Assembly (NCBI GenBank): GCA_009693345.1
Contig: SHXL01000003.1
Coordinates: 1 to 37,361, forward strand
From: Betaproteobacteria bacterium
GTDB taxonomy: Bacteria; Pseudomonadota; Gammaproteobacteria; Burkholderiales; SG8-39
Reading direction: 5' to 3'
DNA: 37,361 bases
The position numbers and the translations under genes are program-made. Shown one piece after another: positions 19,456 to 27,233 of the stretch. The notes beneath the pieces were generated by a model that was given only the letters and a program-made list of their open reading frames with translations, made no database searches and was not told the DNA's origin. Numbering within the stretch: position 1 is the stretch's first letter; every line of letters starts with the position of its first letter.

Positions 19456-20430
19456 ATGGCGAAGGCAAAGAAGGCACCCACTCCGTCGCTGTCGATGGCG
19501 GACCGCGACGGCTGGATCTGGCATGACGGCAAGCTGGTACCGTGGCGCTCAGCGACCACGCACGTGCTGACCCACTCGCTGCACTACGGCCTCGCCGTGT
19601 TCGAGGGCGTGCGCGCCTACAAGACGGTCAGCGGCACGCAGATCTACCGCCTGCGCGAGCACACGCAACGGCTGATCAATTCGGGCCACATCTACATGAT
19701 GAAGATCCCGTACAGCGTCGAGCGCCTGATGCAGGCGCAGATCGACGTCGTCGCGGCCAACGGCCACGAGTCCTGCTATGTCCGCCCGATTGCCTTCTAC
19801 GGCTCCGAGAAAATGGGCGTCTCGCCGGTCGGCGCCAAGGTGCACGTGGCGATCGCGGCGTGGCCCTGGGGCGCCTACCTCGGTCCCGAGGCGCTCGCCA
19901 AGGGCATCCGCGTGAAGACCGCCTCGGTCGCGCGCCACCACGTCAACGTGACTATGGCACGCGCCAAGATGTCGGGCACTTACCCGAACTCGGTGCTGGC
20001 GACGCTCGAAGCGACGCAGCACGGCTACGACGAGGGCCTGTTGCTCGACGTCGACGGCTTCGTCGCCGAGGGCGCGGGCGAGAATATTTTCGTCATCAAG
20101 GACGGCGTGATCTACGAGCCGGAGCTCACCTCCGCGCTCACCGGGATCACGCGCTCCTCAGTGATCGACCTGGCCGAGGGTCTGGGCTACACGGTGAAGT
20201 CGAAGCGCCTGACGCGCGACGACATCTACATCGCCGACGAGTGCTTCTTCACCGGCACCGCCGCCGAAGTGACGCCGATCCGCGAGCTCGACCAGCGCCA
20301 GATCGGCGCCGGCAAGGCGGGCCCGATCACCAAGGTCCTGCAGAAGGCGTTCTTCGACGTGGTCACCGGCAAGGACCGCAAGCACAAGCACTGGCTCACG
20401 CCGGTGCCGATGAAGAAAGCAAAGAAATGA
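19456..20430 (+). CDS. ilvE: branched-chain amino acid aminotransferase
   Basis: This 324-residue class IV PLP aminotransferase catalyses the last step of valine, leucine and isoleucine synthesis with glutamate. It has the PLP-lysine segment ARAKMSGTYPNS, DVDGFVAEGAGENIF, LTGITRSS and FFTGTAAEVTPI, and ends in a basic tail. The ATG at 19456 was chosen over the ORF-track start because a good Shine-Dalgarno (AAGGAG) lies five bases upstream. It leads an operon whose next gene overlaps it by ATGA. The ilvE-zinc-finger-waaF order is, as I recall, typical of betaproteobacteria. Confidence 0.96.
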   Translation: MAKAKKAPTPSLSMADRDGWIWHDGKLVPWRSATTHVLTHSLHYGLAVFEGVRAYKTVSGTQIYRLREHTQRLINSGHIYMMKIPYSVERLMQAQIDVVAANGHESCYVRPIAFYGSEKMGVSPVGAKVHVAIAAWPWGAYLGPEALAKGIRVKTASVARHHVNVTMARAKMSGTYPNSVLATLEATQHGYDEGLLLDVDGFVAEGAGENIFVIKDGVIYEPELTSALTGITRSSVIDLAEGLGYTVKSKRLTRDDIYIADECFFTGTAAEVTPIRELDQRQIGAGKAGPITKVLQKAFFDVVTGKDRKHKHWLTPVPMKKAKK

Positions 20431-20618
20431 GCAACGACACTGCCCGCCAAGTTGAACTGACGGAGAAGGACCTGCCGCTGCATTGCCCGATGCAGGGTGC
20501 GCCGCTATGGGCGCGGCACCCACGCGTGTTTCTCGATGTGGTGAAGCACGGCGAGGCGCTGTGCCCGTACTGCGGCACCAGGTATTTGTACAAAGGCACG
20601 GCTCCCAAAGGTCGCTGA
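20427..20618 (+). CDS. zf-CHCC zinc-finger protein
   Basis: This 63-residue protein is missing from the ORF track as its own entry. It has the CHCC pattern LHC at about residue 20, KH at about residue 40, then ALCPYCGTRYLYKG, matching the zf-CHCC family whose mitochondrial relatives include the NDUFS6 subunit of complex I. The bacterial role is unknown. ATG overlaps the ilvE stop as ATGA, and its own TGA overlaps the proposed CTG start of waaF. Confidence 0.9.
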   Translation: MSNDTARQVELTEKDLPLHCPMQGAPLWARHPRVFLDVVKHGEALCPYCGTRYLYKGTAPKGR

Positions 20619-21577
20619 CCCTGGATCGCTTACTCGTCGTCGCCCCCAACTGGATCGGCGACGCGCTGATGGCGCAACCTCTGCTCGCGCGCCTGCGCGA
20701 GAGGCTTCGCCGCCCCCGCATCGAGGTTCTCGCGCCGCCCTGGGTGGCGCCGGTGGCGAGGCGCATGGCCGAAGTGGACGAGGTGATCGAAGCCGGCCTG
20801 CGCCACGGCGAGTTGCAGCTGGGCGAACGCTGGCGCATCGGCCGGATGCTCAAGGCGCGCAATTACGACCATGCCGTGGTGCTGCCGAATTCGTGGAAGT
20901 CGGCGCTGGTTCCGTTTTTCGCGGGCATTCCGCTGCGCGTCGGTTACCTGGGCGAGTCGCGCTACGCGCTCCTGAACGCGGTTCACGAGAACAAGCGCGA
21001 CCGCGAGGCGATGACGCTCCACTATGCCCGCCTTGCCGAGTTCCCCGGCAAGGAACCGGCACTGCCCCTGCCGTTTCCACGCTTGAAAGAAAAAGAAAAC
21101 GACACAGCAACCCGATTCGGCATTTCCGGTCGCTACACCGTGCTTTGCCCGGGCGCCGAATACGGCCCGGCCAAGCGCTGGCCGTATTTCCGCGAGCTGG
21201 CGTCGAGGCTCGATGGCCAGGTCGTCCTGCTGGGCGCCGCATCGGACAAGGCGCAGGCGGAAGGATTTCCCGGCAGGAACCTCATCGGGCAGACGACGCT
21301 GGACGAAGCCATCGACCTGATCGCGGGGGCCGCCGCGGTGGTAACCAACGATTCCGGCCTGATGCACATCGCCGCGGCCACCGGCACGCCGCAGGTGGCG
21401 CTGTTCGGCTCCTCCAGCCCCGAGCACACGCCGCCGATGTCCGCGCTTGCCCGCGTCCTGTGGCTGAAAATAGAATGCAGCCCTTGCTACGCGCGCGAGT
21501 GTCCGTTGGGGCATTTCAAGTGCATGAACGGGATTTCGGTGGAACGCGTGCTCGCAGAAATCAAGTCTTTGCAATGA
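20615..21577 (+). CDS. waaF: ADP-heptose:LPS heptosyltransferase II
   Basis: This GT9 glycosyltransferase adds the second heptose to the LPS inner core at the cytoplasmic face of the inner membrane. It shows APNWIGDALMAQPL at the N terminus, PNSWKSALVPF, PGAEYGPAKRWP, VVTNDSGLMHIAAATGTP for ADP-heptose binding and the WaaF-specific cysteine-rich CSPCYARECPLGHFKCM. No ATG, GTG or TTG sits at the expected start. CTG 20615-20617 overlaps the previous stop as CTGA, matching the NTGA overlaps of the neighbouring junctions, and gives 320 residues; a second CTG lies at 20621. The upstream GTG inside the zinc-finger gene would add a non-homologous arginine-rich stretch. Confidence 0.93.
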   Translation: MTLDRLLVVAPNWIGDALMAQPLLARLRERLRRPRIEVLAPPWVAPVARRMAEVDEVIEAGLRHGELQLGERWRIGRMLKARNYDHAVVLPNSWKSALVPFFAGIPLRVGYLGESRYALLNAVHENKRDREAMTLHYARLAEFPGKEPALPLPFPRLKEKENDTATRFGISGRYTVLCPGAEYGPAKRWPYFRELASRLDGQVVLLGAASDKAQAEGFPGRNLIGQTTLDEAIDLIAGAAAVVTNDSGLMHIAAATGTPQVALFGSSSPEHTPPMSALARVLWLKIECSPCYARECPLGHFKCMNGISVERVLAEIKSLQ

Positions 21578-22011
21578 GCACGAAGATCTTTCCCACCGCG
21601 CAGGACGCGCAGATTGCGTTCTACGAAGCGCTCGAGCGCTGCGACCTCGAAGCGATGATGGCGGTCTGGTCCGAGGACGAAGACATCGTCTGCGTGCATC
21701 CGGCCGGGCAGCGGCTTGCAGGCCAGGCCCAGGTGCGCGAAGTGTGGCGCCAGATGTTCGCCGGCGGGACCAATATGCGCGTGCGGATCACGCAGCAGGT
21801 GGTGATCGCGGGAGTGATGGTCGAGGCGCACAGCGTGCACGAGAACATCACCGTCGCCGGCGAGCAGCGGCCCCGCCCGCCGATGGTGGCGACCAACGTC
21901 TACCTGCGCACGGCGGCCGGCTGGCGCATGATCGTGCACCACGCGTCGCCTGCGCCGGGCCAGCCGGCGGCGGAACCGCCGTCGCCCGCAGCCCCCAAGA
22001 TCCTGCATTGA
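21574..22011 (+). CDS. NTF2-like / SnoaL-type protein
   Basis: This 145-residue protein has an NTF2-like cone fold: an N-terminal helix pair FYEALERCDLEAMMAVWSED, then VCVHPAGQRLAGQAQVREVW and a beta-sheet ending in WRMIVHHASP. The family includes steroid isomerases, cyclases and many proteins of unknown role, so no reaction can be assigned. ATG overlaps the waaF stop as ATGA. The C-terminal 20 residues are proline/alanine-rich and probably disordered. Confidence 0.88.
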   Translation: MSTKIFPTAQDAQIAFYEALERCDLEAMMAVWSEDEDIVCVHPAGQRLAGQAQVREVWRQMFAGGTNMRVRITQQVVIAGVMVEAHSVHENITVAGEQRPRPPMVATNVYLRTAAGWRMIVHHASPAPGQPAAEPPSPAAPKILH

Positions 22012-22943
22012 GTACCGACCGGGTTTCTACCTACACGGCGCCATGGTGGCTGCCAGGCGGCCATTTGCAGACGATCTTTGCCGCGCTGGCGCCGGCGCCG
22101 CGCGTCTCGTATCGGCGCGAGCGCTGGGATACGCCGGACGGCGATTTCATCGACCTCGATTGGGTCGGTGGGGACGAGAACCCCGATGCTCCGCTGATCG
22201 CGCTTTTCCACGGACTGGAAGGCAGTTCCGCCAGTCCCTACGCGCGCGCCATCGCCGCGCAGGCGCTTGCCATGGGCTGGCGCTGCGTGGTGCCGCACTT
22301 TCGCGGCTGCTCTGGAGAACTCAACCGCCTGCCGCGCGCCTACCACTCCGGGGACAGCGCGGAGATCGGCTGGATCCTGCGCCGGCTGGAGGCACGCCAT
22401 GCCGTGGGCATCTCCCTCGGAGGAAACGCACTGCTCAAACTGCTGGGAGAACAAGGCGCCGCCATCAACCTGCAAAAGGCGGTTGCCGTCTCCGCCCCGC
22501 TCGATCTCGCGGCCGCCGGCCGCGCGCTCGACGCCGGCCTCAGCAGGCAGATCTACACGCGGAATTTTCTCCGGACACTCAAGAAGAAGACGGTTGCAAA
22601 ATTGCAGCAGGGAAAGATTGCCGTCGATTCCCTGCGCCTGGAGCGGGCCCGCACGTTCTGGGAGTTCGACGACACGATCACCGCGCCGCTGCACGGATTT
22701 CTCGGCGCCGACGATTACTGGGCGCGTTCCTCGAGCGGTCCGTGGCTGGCGAAAATCCGCGTTCCCACGCTAGTAATAAACGCGCGCAACGATCCGTTCC
22801 TGCCCGAGGCGACGCTGGATGCGCTCGGCGCGATGCCGCCGAACGTGGTGCTAGAATTTCCGCAGAGCGGCGGACATGCCGGATTCCCCGGCCGCAGCCG
22901 CTGGCTCGCAAGACGCGCCCTGGATTTTCTCTCCGCCCCGTGA
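22008..22943 (+). CDS. YheT-like alpha/beta hydrolase
   Basis: This 311-residue serine hydrolase resembles the YheT/ABHD group. It has WWLPGGHLQTIF at the N terminus (the family signature), HGLEGSSASPYARAIA, nucleophile elbow GISLGGNALLKLLG, acid residue in NARNDPFLP and histidine in SGGHAGF. YheT substrates are not established; carboxylesters are likely. The start is TTG 22008-22010, which overlaps the previous stop as TTGA; no ATG or GTG is available close by. Downstream it overlaps the phosphomannomutase by GTGA. An AT-rich, lysine-rich patch (LKKKTVAKLQQGKI) is visible. Confidence 0.9.
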   Translation: MSTDRVSTYTAPWWLPGGHLQTIFAALAPAPRVSYRRERWDTPDGDFIDLDWVGGDENPDAPLIALFHGLEGSSASPYARAIAAQALAMGWRCVVPHFRGCSGELNRLPRAYHSGDSAEIGWILRRLEARHAVGISLGGNALLKLLGEQGAAINLQKAVAVSAPLDLAAAGRALDAGLSRQIYTRNFLRTLKKKTVAKLQQGKIAVDSLRLERARTFWEFDDTITAPLHGFLGADDYWARSSSGPWLAKIRVPTLVINARNDPFLPEATLDALGAMPPNVVLEFPQSGGHAGFPGRSRWLARRALDFLSAP

Positions 22944-24313
22944 ACGTTCCTGCCGAGATTTTTCGCGCCTACGACATTCGCGGCATCGCCGGCAAGGTGC
23001 TGTCGGCCGCCGTGGTGCGTGAAATCGGGCGCGCGCTGGGAACCCTCGGCCTCGAGCGCGGCGCGCCCACTTTCGCCGTGGGCTGCGACGGCCGGCTCTC
23101 CAGCCCGGAACTCTCCACGGCCCTGATGGACGGGCTCAACGCCGCGGGCGCCGGCGTGATCGACATCGGAATCGTACCCACGCCGGTCACCTATTTTGCC
23201 GCCCACCACCTCGGCTGCCGCAGCGCGGTGATGATCACGGGCAGCCACAATCCAGCGGAATACAACGGCCTGAAGATGGTCGTCGACGGTGACACGCTGT
23301 CCGGCGAAGAGATCCAGGGGCTGCGGCGGCGCATCGAATCGGGAATCTCGGGCTCCGGCAACGCAGCAAGAACGCGCGAAAGCGTCCTCGACGCGTACGT
23401 GGAACGCATCGTGGGCGACGTGAAGCTCGCGCGGCCATTCAAGGTCGCGCTCGATTGCGGCAACGGCGTCGCGGGCGTGGTCGCCCCGCGCCTTTTCCGG
23501 CACCTGGGCTGCGAGGTGACTGAGCTCTTTTCGGAGGTTGACGGGCTTTTCCCCAACCATCACCCGGATCCCTCCAAGCTTGAGAATCTTTCGGCGCTGG
23601 TACAGGAACTGAAAACAGGGCCGGCGGAACTGGGCCTCGCGTTCGACGGCGACGCCGACCGGCTCGGCGTAGTGACCAAGAGCGGCAAGATCATCTTTCC
23701 CGACCGCCAGCTGATGCTCTATGCCAGGGACGTGCTGAGCCGCAATCCGGGCGCCGAAATCATCTACGACGTGAAGTGCACCCGCCTGCTCGCGCCCTGG
23801 ATCGAGCGCCACGGCGGACGCCCCTTGATCTGGAAAACCGGGCACTCGCTGGTGAAGGCAAAACTGAAGGCCAGTGGCGCCCCGCTCGCCGGTGAGATGT
23901 CGGGCCACATCTTCTTCAAGGAACGCTGGTACGGCTTCGACGACGCGCTCTACTGCGGCGCGAGACTTCTTGAAATTCTTTCTAAAGAATCAAATGCAAA
24001 CGAAATACTGGAAGGCCTGCCGGATGCGCCATCCACGCCGGAGCTCAACTGGAAGCTCGCGGAGGGCGAACCGCACGCGATCATGGCGCAGCTGCAGGGC
24101 ATGAAGCTGTTTCCCGGCGCGCAGCGCGTGCTGACGATCGACGGCGTGCGGGCAGAATTCGACGATGGTTTCGGCCTGGCGCGCGCATCGAACACTTCGC
24201 CTGTGATCGTGCTGCGCTTCGAGGGAAATACCGAGGACGCGCTGAAGCGCATCCAGGAGGAATTTCGGAAAGTACTTCAGCCGCTCAAACCTGAAGCGGC
24301 CCTGCCCTATTAG
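22940..24313 (+). CDS. algC: phosphomannomutase / phosphoglucomutase
   Basis: This 457-residue alpha-D-phosphohexomutase interconverts hexose 6-phosphates and 1-phosphates for GDP-mannose, LPS or exopolysaccharide synthesis. It has the phosphoserine loop TGSHNPAEYNG near residue 101, the metal loop AFDGDADRLGV near 238 and the sugar-recognition motif GEMSGHIFF. It is closest in outline to AlgC/ManB; substrate preference between mannose and glucose is not certain. GTG 22940 overlaps the preceding TGA. Last gene of the ilvE operon, converging on rhlE. An AT-rich patch encodes ILSKESNANEILEG. Confidence 0.93.
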   Translation: MNVPAEIFRAYDIRGIAGKVLSAAVVREIGRALGTLGLERGAPTFAVGCDGRLSSPELSTALMDGLNAAGAGVIDIGIVPTPVTYFAAHHLGCRSAVMITGSHNPAEYNGLKMVVDGDTLSGEEIQGLRRRIESGISGSGNAARTRESVLDAYVERIVGDVKLARPFKVALDCGNGVAGVVAPRLFRHLGCEVTELFSEVDGLFPNHHPDPSKLENLSALVQELKTGPAELGLAFDGDADRLGVVTKSGKIIFPDRQLMLYARDVLSRNPGAEIIYDVKCTRLLAPWIERHGGRPLIWKTGHSLVKAKLKASGAPLAGEMSGHIFFKERWYGFDDALYCGARLLEILSKESNANEILEGLPDAPSTPELNWKLAEGEPHAIMAQLQGMKLFPGAQRVLTIDGVRAEFDDGFGLARASNTSPVIVLRFEGNTEDALKRIQEEFRKVLQPLKPEAALPY

Positions 24314-24324
24314 GGTTTAAACCC
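24313..24324. other. 12-base perfect palindrome GGGTTTAAACCC
   Basis: The short gap between the convergent algC and rhlE genes holds the perfect palindrome GGGTTTAAACCC, starting at the last base of the algC stop. It has no loop and so is not a normal terminator; it could be a protein site or chance. Confidence 0.4.
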
Positions 24325-24331
24325 GAACGAG

Positions 24332-25813
24332 TCAGGCCCGCTTCAATCCACCCAATAGAGCGGCAATTGGGCGCTCGCGACGCTTCGCAAGCGCGCCCGC
24401 CTGCTCCTCCACCGGCTTGGCCGCCAGCGGCGCGACGCCAGGCTCGTAGGGTTTGGAAAAGATCGGATCGCTGGAATTCTGCGCCGCTCGCGGCTGGATG
24501 TTGCCGAGCTGCGCGGCGCCCTGCGGCGCAGTGGCGTGCTGGGATTTCTGCTGCGGCGGCGGCCAGCGCTCCGGCCTGCGTTGCACTCCCTGCCGGGAAC
24601 GCCCGGCGTTGCCGCCAAAATGGCCGCCCCCGTGCTCTCCGCTTACCATCGTTGCGACGGTGCGGGCATTCGCAAATCCCGGCACCAGGACGCGCTCGAG
24701 CGTCTTGTTGATCAGCTTCTCGATCGCGGCGAGCGCCTCCATGTCCTCCGGCGCCACCAGCGAGATCGCCTCGCCGGTCAGGCCGGCACGGCCGGTGCGG
24801 CCGATTCGGTGCACGTAGTCCTCGGGCGAATGCGGAATGTCGAAATTGATCACCTGCGGCAGGCTTTCGATGTCGAGCCCGCGGGAGGCGACGTCGGTGG
24901 CCACCAGCACCGTGGTCTTGCCGCTCTTGAACGCTTCGAGTGCGGCTTCGCGCTCGCCCTGCGTCTTGTCGCCGTGGATGGCGTCGACCTGGATGTGATT
25001 AGCGCGCAGCTGGTGCGCGAGGCGATTGGCGCCGATGCGCGTGCCGGTGAACACCAGCACCTGCTTGAGTCCCCTCGATTTTATGATTTGGCAGAGCAGT
25101 TCGCGCTTCTTCTCGCGGGCGCAGGGATGGACCACGTGGGTAACGAGGTCGGCCGTGGCGTTGCGCGCGGCGATCTGCACTTCGGCGGGATTCTTTAGCA
25201 GCGACTTGACCAGCTTGCGGATCTCGTCCGGAAAGGTGGCCGAGAACAGCAGGTTCTGCCGCACCGGCGGCAGCAACGCTATGATGCGCCTGATATCGGG
25301 CATGAAGCCCATGTCCAGCATGCGATCTGCCTCATCCAGGATCAGCACCGAAACCTGGTTGAACATCACCGTCTTGTTGTGCACGTGGTCGAGCAGCCGG
25401 CCGGGCGTCGCGACGAGAATTTCCACGCCGAGCCGCAACTGCGCAATCTGCGCGTTCATGTCGGTGCCGCCGTAGACGATCGCGGTGCGCAGCGGCATGT
25501 GCTTGGCGTAACCGCGGAAACTTTCCTCGACCTGGATCGCGAGTTCGCGAGTCGGCGCGAGAACCAGCACGCGTATCGGATGGCGAGCGGGGGAGGCCGA
25601 GGTGCTCGCGTGCGGCGCGAGCAGCTGCAACGTCGGCAACGCGAATGCAGCGGTCTTGCCGGTGCCGGTCTGGGCACCCGCCATGAGATCGCGGCCCGCG
25701 AGGACGAGAGGGATGGCTTGTTCCTGGATCGGAGTTGGCTGCTCGTAGCCCAAGTCCTGCACCGCTTGCAACAGCGGCGGAATCAAGCCCAGTTTTTCGA
25801 AACCTGAGCTAAT
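24332..25813 (-). CDS. rhlE: DEAD-box RNA helicase, RhlE type
   Basis: This helicase remodels RNA, for example in ribosome assembly or turnover. It has the Q motif YEQPTPIQ, Walker A AQTGTGKT (about 47-54), PTRELA, TPGRLLD, DEAD in LDEADRMLD (about 161), SAT, and motif VI HRIGRTGRAG, followed by a basic glutamine/arginine-rich tail. The ORF track begins at an internal TTG and loses the conserved FEKLGL segment. In frame, an upstream TAG lies only seven codons before ATT 25813-25811, so the gene must begin inside a short window with no ATG, GTG or TTG. ATT gives MSSGFEKLGL, 493 residues. An AAGG run lies eight bases upstream of ATT, and a perfect TATAAT lies farther upstream. Confidence 0.93.
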   Translation of the reverse strand: MSSGFEKLGLIPPLLQAVQDLGYEQPTPIQEQAIPLVLAGRDLMAGAQTGTGKTAAFALPTLQLLAPHASTSASPARHPIRVLVLAPTRELAIQVEESFRGYAKHMPLRTAIVYGGTDMNAQIAQLRLGVEILVATPGRLLDHVHNKTVMFNQVSVLILDEADRMLDMGFMPDIRRIIALLPPVRQNLLFSATFPDEIRKLVKSLLKNPAEVQIAARNATADLVTHVVHPCAREKKRELLCQIIKSRGLKQVLVFTGTRIGANRLAHQLRANHIQVDAIHGDKTQGEREAALEAFKSGKTTVLVATDVASRGLDIESLPQVINFDIPHSPEDYVHRIGRTGRAGLTGEAISLVAPEDMEALAAIEKLINKTLERVLVPGFANARTVATMVSGEHGGGHFGGNAGRSRQGVQRRPERWPPPQQKSQHATAPQGAAQLGNIQPRAAQNSSDPIFSKPYEPGVAPLAAKPVEEQAGALAKRRERPIAALLGGLKRA

Positions 25814-25844
25814 AACGTAACGCCTTGAAAACTAAAGAAGTCGA

Positions 25845-25850
25845 ATTATA
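25845..25850 (-). promoter_or_regulatory. rhlE -10 box TATAAT
   Basis: A perfect TATAAT on the minus strand overlaps the stop codon of the thioesterase gene and lies 31 bases upstream of the proposed rhlE ATT start. I see no matching -35 at 16-18 bases. It suggests rhlE can be transcribed separately from the thioesterase operon. Confidence 0.5.
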
Positions 25851-26268
25851 CGCCTTTAGGGGCGATCACGAGCTGCGTTTGCGTGACTAGGGCCACCAGC
25901 TTGCCCGCCTCGCTACGGATGGTGGTCTGGCAGACCACCGTTGTGCGACCTTTGTGCACCGGAACCGACTCGCCTATGACGCGCGTTCCGATCGGCGCGC
26001 CGCGGATTAAATTGGTCTTCGACTCGATGGTCGTAGTGCGCGCCCCTTCCGGCATGTTGAGAATTGCCGCCACCGCGCCCAGCGTATCGGCGAATGCCAT
26101 GATCGCGCCGCCATGCAGGCTGTCGCCGACCGTGCAAAGGTCCTTGCGGACGGCAAGCTGCGCCACGACCTTGTCCGGCGTGACATCGGTAAACCCGATG
26201 CCCAGCAGGTCGGGGAGCAGGCCCTTGATCTGCTCTTGTACCGATTGCGCGAGATTCAAGCCCGTCAT
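25846..26268 (-). CDS. PaaI-like hotdog-fold thioesterase
   Basis: This 140-residue protein has the hotdog thioesterase signature DSLHGGAIMAFADTLGAVA with the conserved HGG and later aspartate, plus SKTNLIRGAPIGTRV and VCQTTIRSEAGKLVALVTQTQ. The PaaI/YbgC-like family hydrolyses acyl- or aryl-CoA thioesters. ATG 26268 overlaps the upstream stop as ATGA. The ORF track start at 26526 adds an arginine-rich shadow. It fits the catabolic flavour of benE and the CoA-transferase genes, but its substrate is unknown. Confidence 0.9.
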   Translation of the reverse strand: MTGLNLAQSVQEQIKGLLPDLLGIGFTDVTPDKVVAQLAVRKDLCTVGDSLHGGAIMAFADTLGAVAAILNMPEGARTTTIESKTNLIRGAPIGTRVIGESVPVHKGRTTVVCQTTIRSEAGKLVALVTQTQLVIAPKGV

Positions 26269-26669
26269 TTCTGATAGTTGAAGGTGACGCTGAAGCTGGC
26301 GTCGCGCTGTATCGTGACTACGATGCCGGTCCAGCGTTTGGCTTTTTCGTCCTGGTTCTCGCGGAACGTATTGACCGCCTTCGGTGCATAGTCCGGACGG
26401 CAGGGCTTCAGATCCTGCGGCGGATTGCCTGCAGCTCCCACAATCACTTTGTGCTCGACAACTGGAGCTGGGCGCTTGCCCGCCACGGGCGGTCCCTGCT
26501 CCAGCTTGAATATGAACGTCTGCCAATTATCCGGCGCATTCTCGGCCATGCACTTGCCAATGAGGCTGACAACCTCCTCGTTGGTGAAACGTATTTGCGC
26601 ATGCGTGGCGCTGCTCACCGACAGCGCAAAGATCGCAATCAGCACCGCTTTCAACGAATACATGGTCAT
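26265..26669 (-). CDS. exported protein of unknown function, 134 aa
   Basis: No domain is recognised. The first 24 residues form a signal peptide (hydrophobic VLIAIFALSVSSATHA, cleavage ATHA/Q), so it is probably periplasmic. Two cysteines (GKCMAEN, LKPCRPD) could form a disulphide. The ATG at 26669 is chosen because AGGAA lies four bases upstream; the ORF-track start at 26789 has no signal. It overlaps the thioesterase by ATGA and follows the next upstream gene by eight bases. Confidence 0.75.
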   Translation of the reverse strand: MTMYSLKAVLIAIFALSVSSATHAQIRFTNEEVVSLIGKCMAENAPDNWQTFIFKLEQGPPVAGKRPAPVVEHKVIVGAAGNPPQDLKPCRPDYAPKAVNTFRENQDEKAKRWTGIVVTIQRDASFSVTFNYQK

Positions 26670-26677
26670 GAGGTTCC

Positions 26678-27205
26678 TCAGTTGATTGTACGGCCCGCGC
26701 GCTCGGGGACTTCGTGCGGCTCGACCCCCGGCAGCTTGAGTTCCATGTCCCATTCGCTTTTCTTCACCGCCGCCTGCAGCAGGCGGCACACGGAATGCAG
26801 CAGCACCGGGTCCAGCGTGAGGGTCACGCCCTGGCCTTCGGCCGGATGCACCGCGACCACCGGATGGCCGTTCGGGTCGTGGCCGGTCTGGATGCGCGCC
26901 AGCAGCAGTGGCTCGGCGCCGAGCGGCGTGGCGCGCGTGCTGTCGTCGTAGGGTTGCAAAAAATTCGCCTTCGAGACCGCCTGCTCGTGCTCAATGCTGA
27001 GCAGGGCCTTGCGCGCCTCGGGATTGGGCTGGGTGCGGATGCGCGGGCTCGCCTCCTCGGCGAGCTTGACCAGCAGCGGCCAGAGCAGCTTGACGAAGCG
27101 CCGCGTCAGCCACATGCGCACTTCGACCTGCTCGCTGGCGGCAATCAGCATCAGCATCCGGTCCTGCTCGGCGGCGTAGTCGATCTTGAGCTGGTGCAAG
27201 CGCAT
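26678..27205 (-). CDS. protein of unknown function, 175 aa
   Basis: No family name comes to mind with confidence. It is a soluble protein without a signal peptide. The N terminus MRLHQLKIDYAAEQDRMLMLI is beta-rich, a helical segment RRFVKLLWPLLVKLAEEAS follows, and a second beta-rich half contains GVTLTLDPVLLHSVCRLLQ. It looks like a conserved cytoplasmic proteobacterial hypothetical protein. The ATG at 27205 removes a shadow extension. A minus-strand TACAAT (27223-27218) would place the transcript start about six bases before it. Divergent from the GNAT gene. Confidence 0.72.
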   Translation of the reverse strand: MRLHQLKIDYAAEQDRMLMLIAASEQVEVRMWLTRRFVKLLWPLLVKLAEEASPRIRTQPNPEARKALLSIEHEQAVSKANFLQPYDDSTRATPLGAEPLLLARIQTGHDPNGHPVVAVHPAEGQGVTLTLDPVLLHSVCRLLQAAVKKSEWDMELKLPGVEPHEVPERAGRTIN

Positions 27206-27217
27206 GGCAGGACCTGA

Positions 27218-27227
27218 ATTGTAGAAT
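27218..27227. promoter_or_regulatory. overlapping divergent -10 boxes
   Basis: The ten bases ATTGTAGAAT read as TACAAT on the minus strand (27223-27218) and TAGAAT on the plus strand (27222-27227). The two -10-like boxes overlap by two bases and would serve the 175-aa gene and the GNAT gene. The plus-strand box is followed by six bases and then GTG 27234. The two polymerases could not occupy both sites at once. Confidence 0.45.
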
Positions 27228-27233
27228 GCTTTG

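Noticed and set aside
22043-22939. N-terminal part of the 756-aa ORF ending at 24313
   Set aside because: Only residues from GTG 22940 are the mutase; the first 300 residues are a shadow of the yheT-like hydrolase in another frame, not a fusion.
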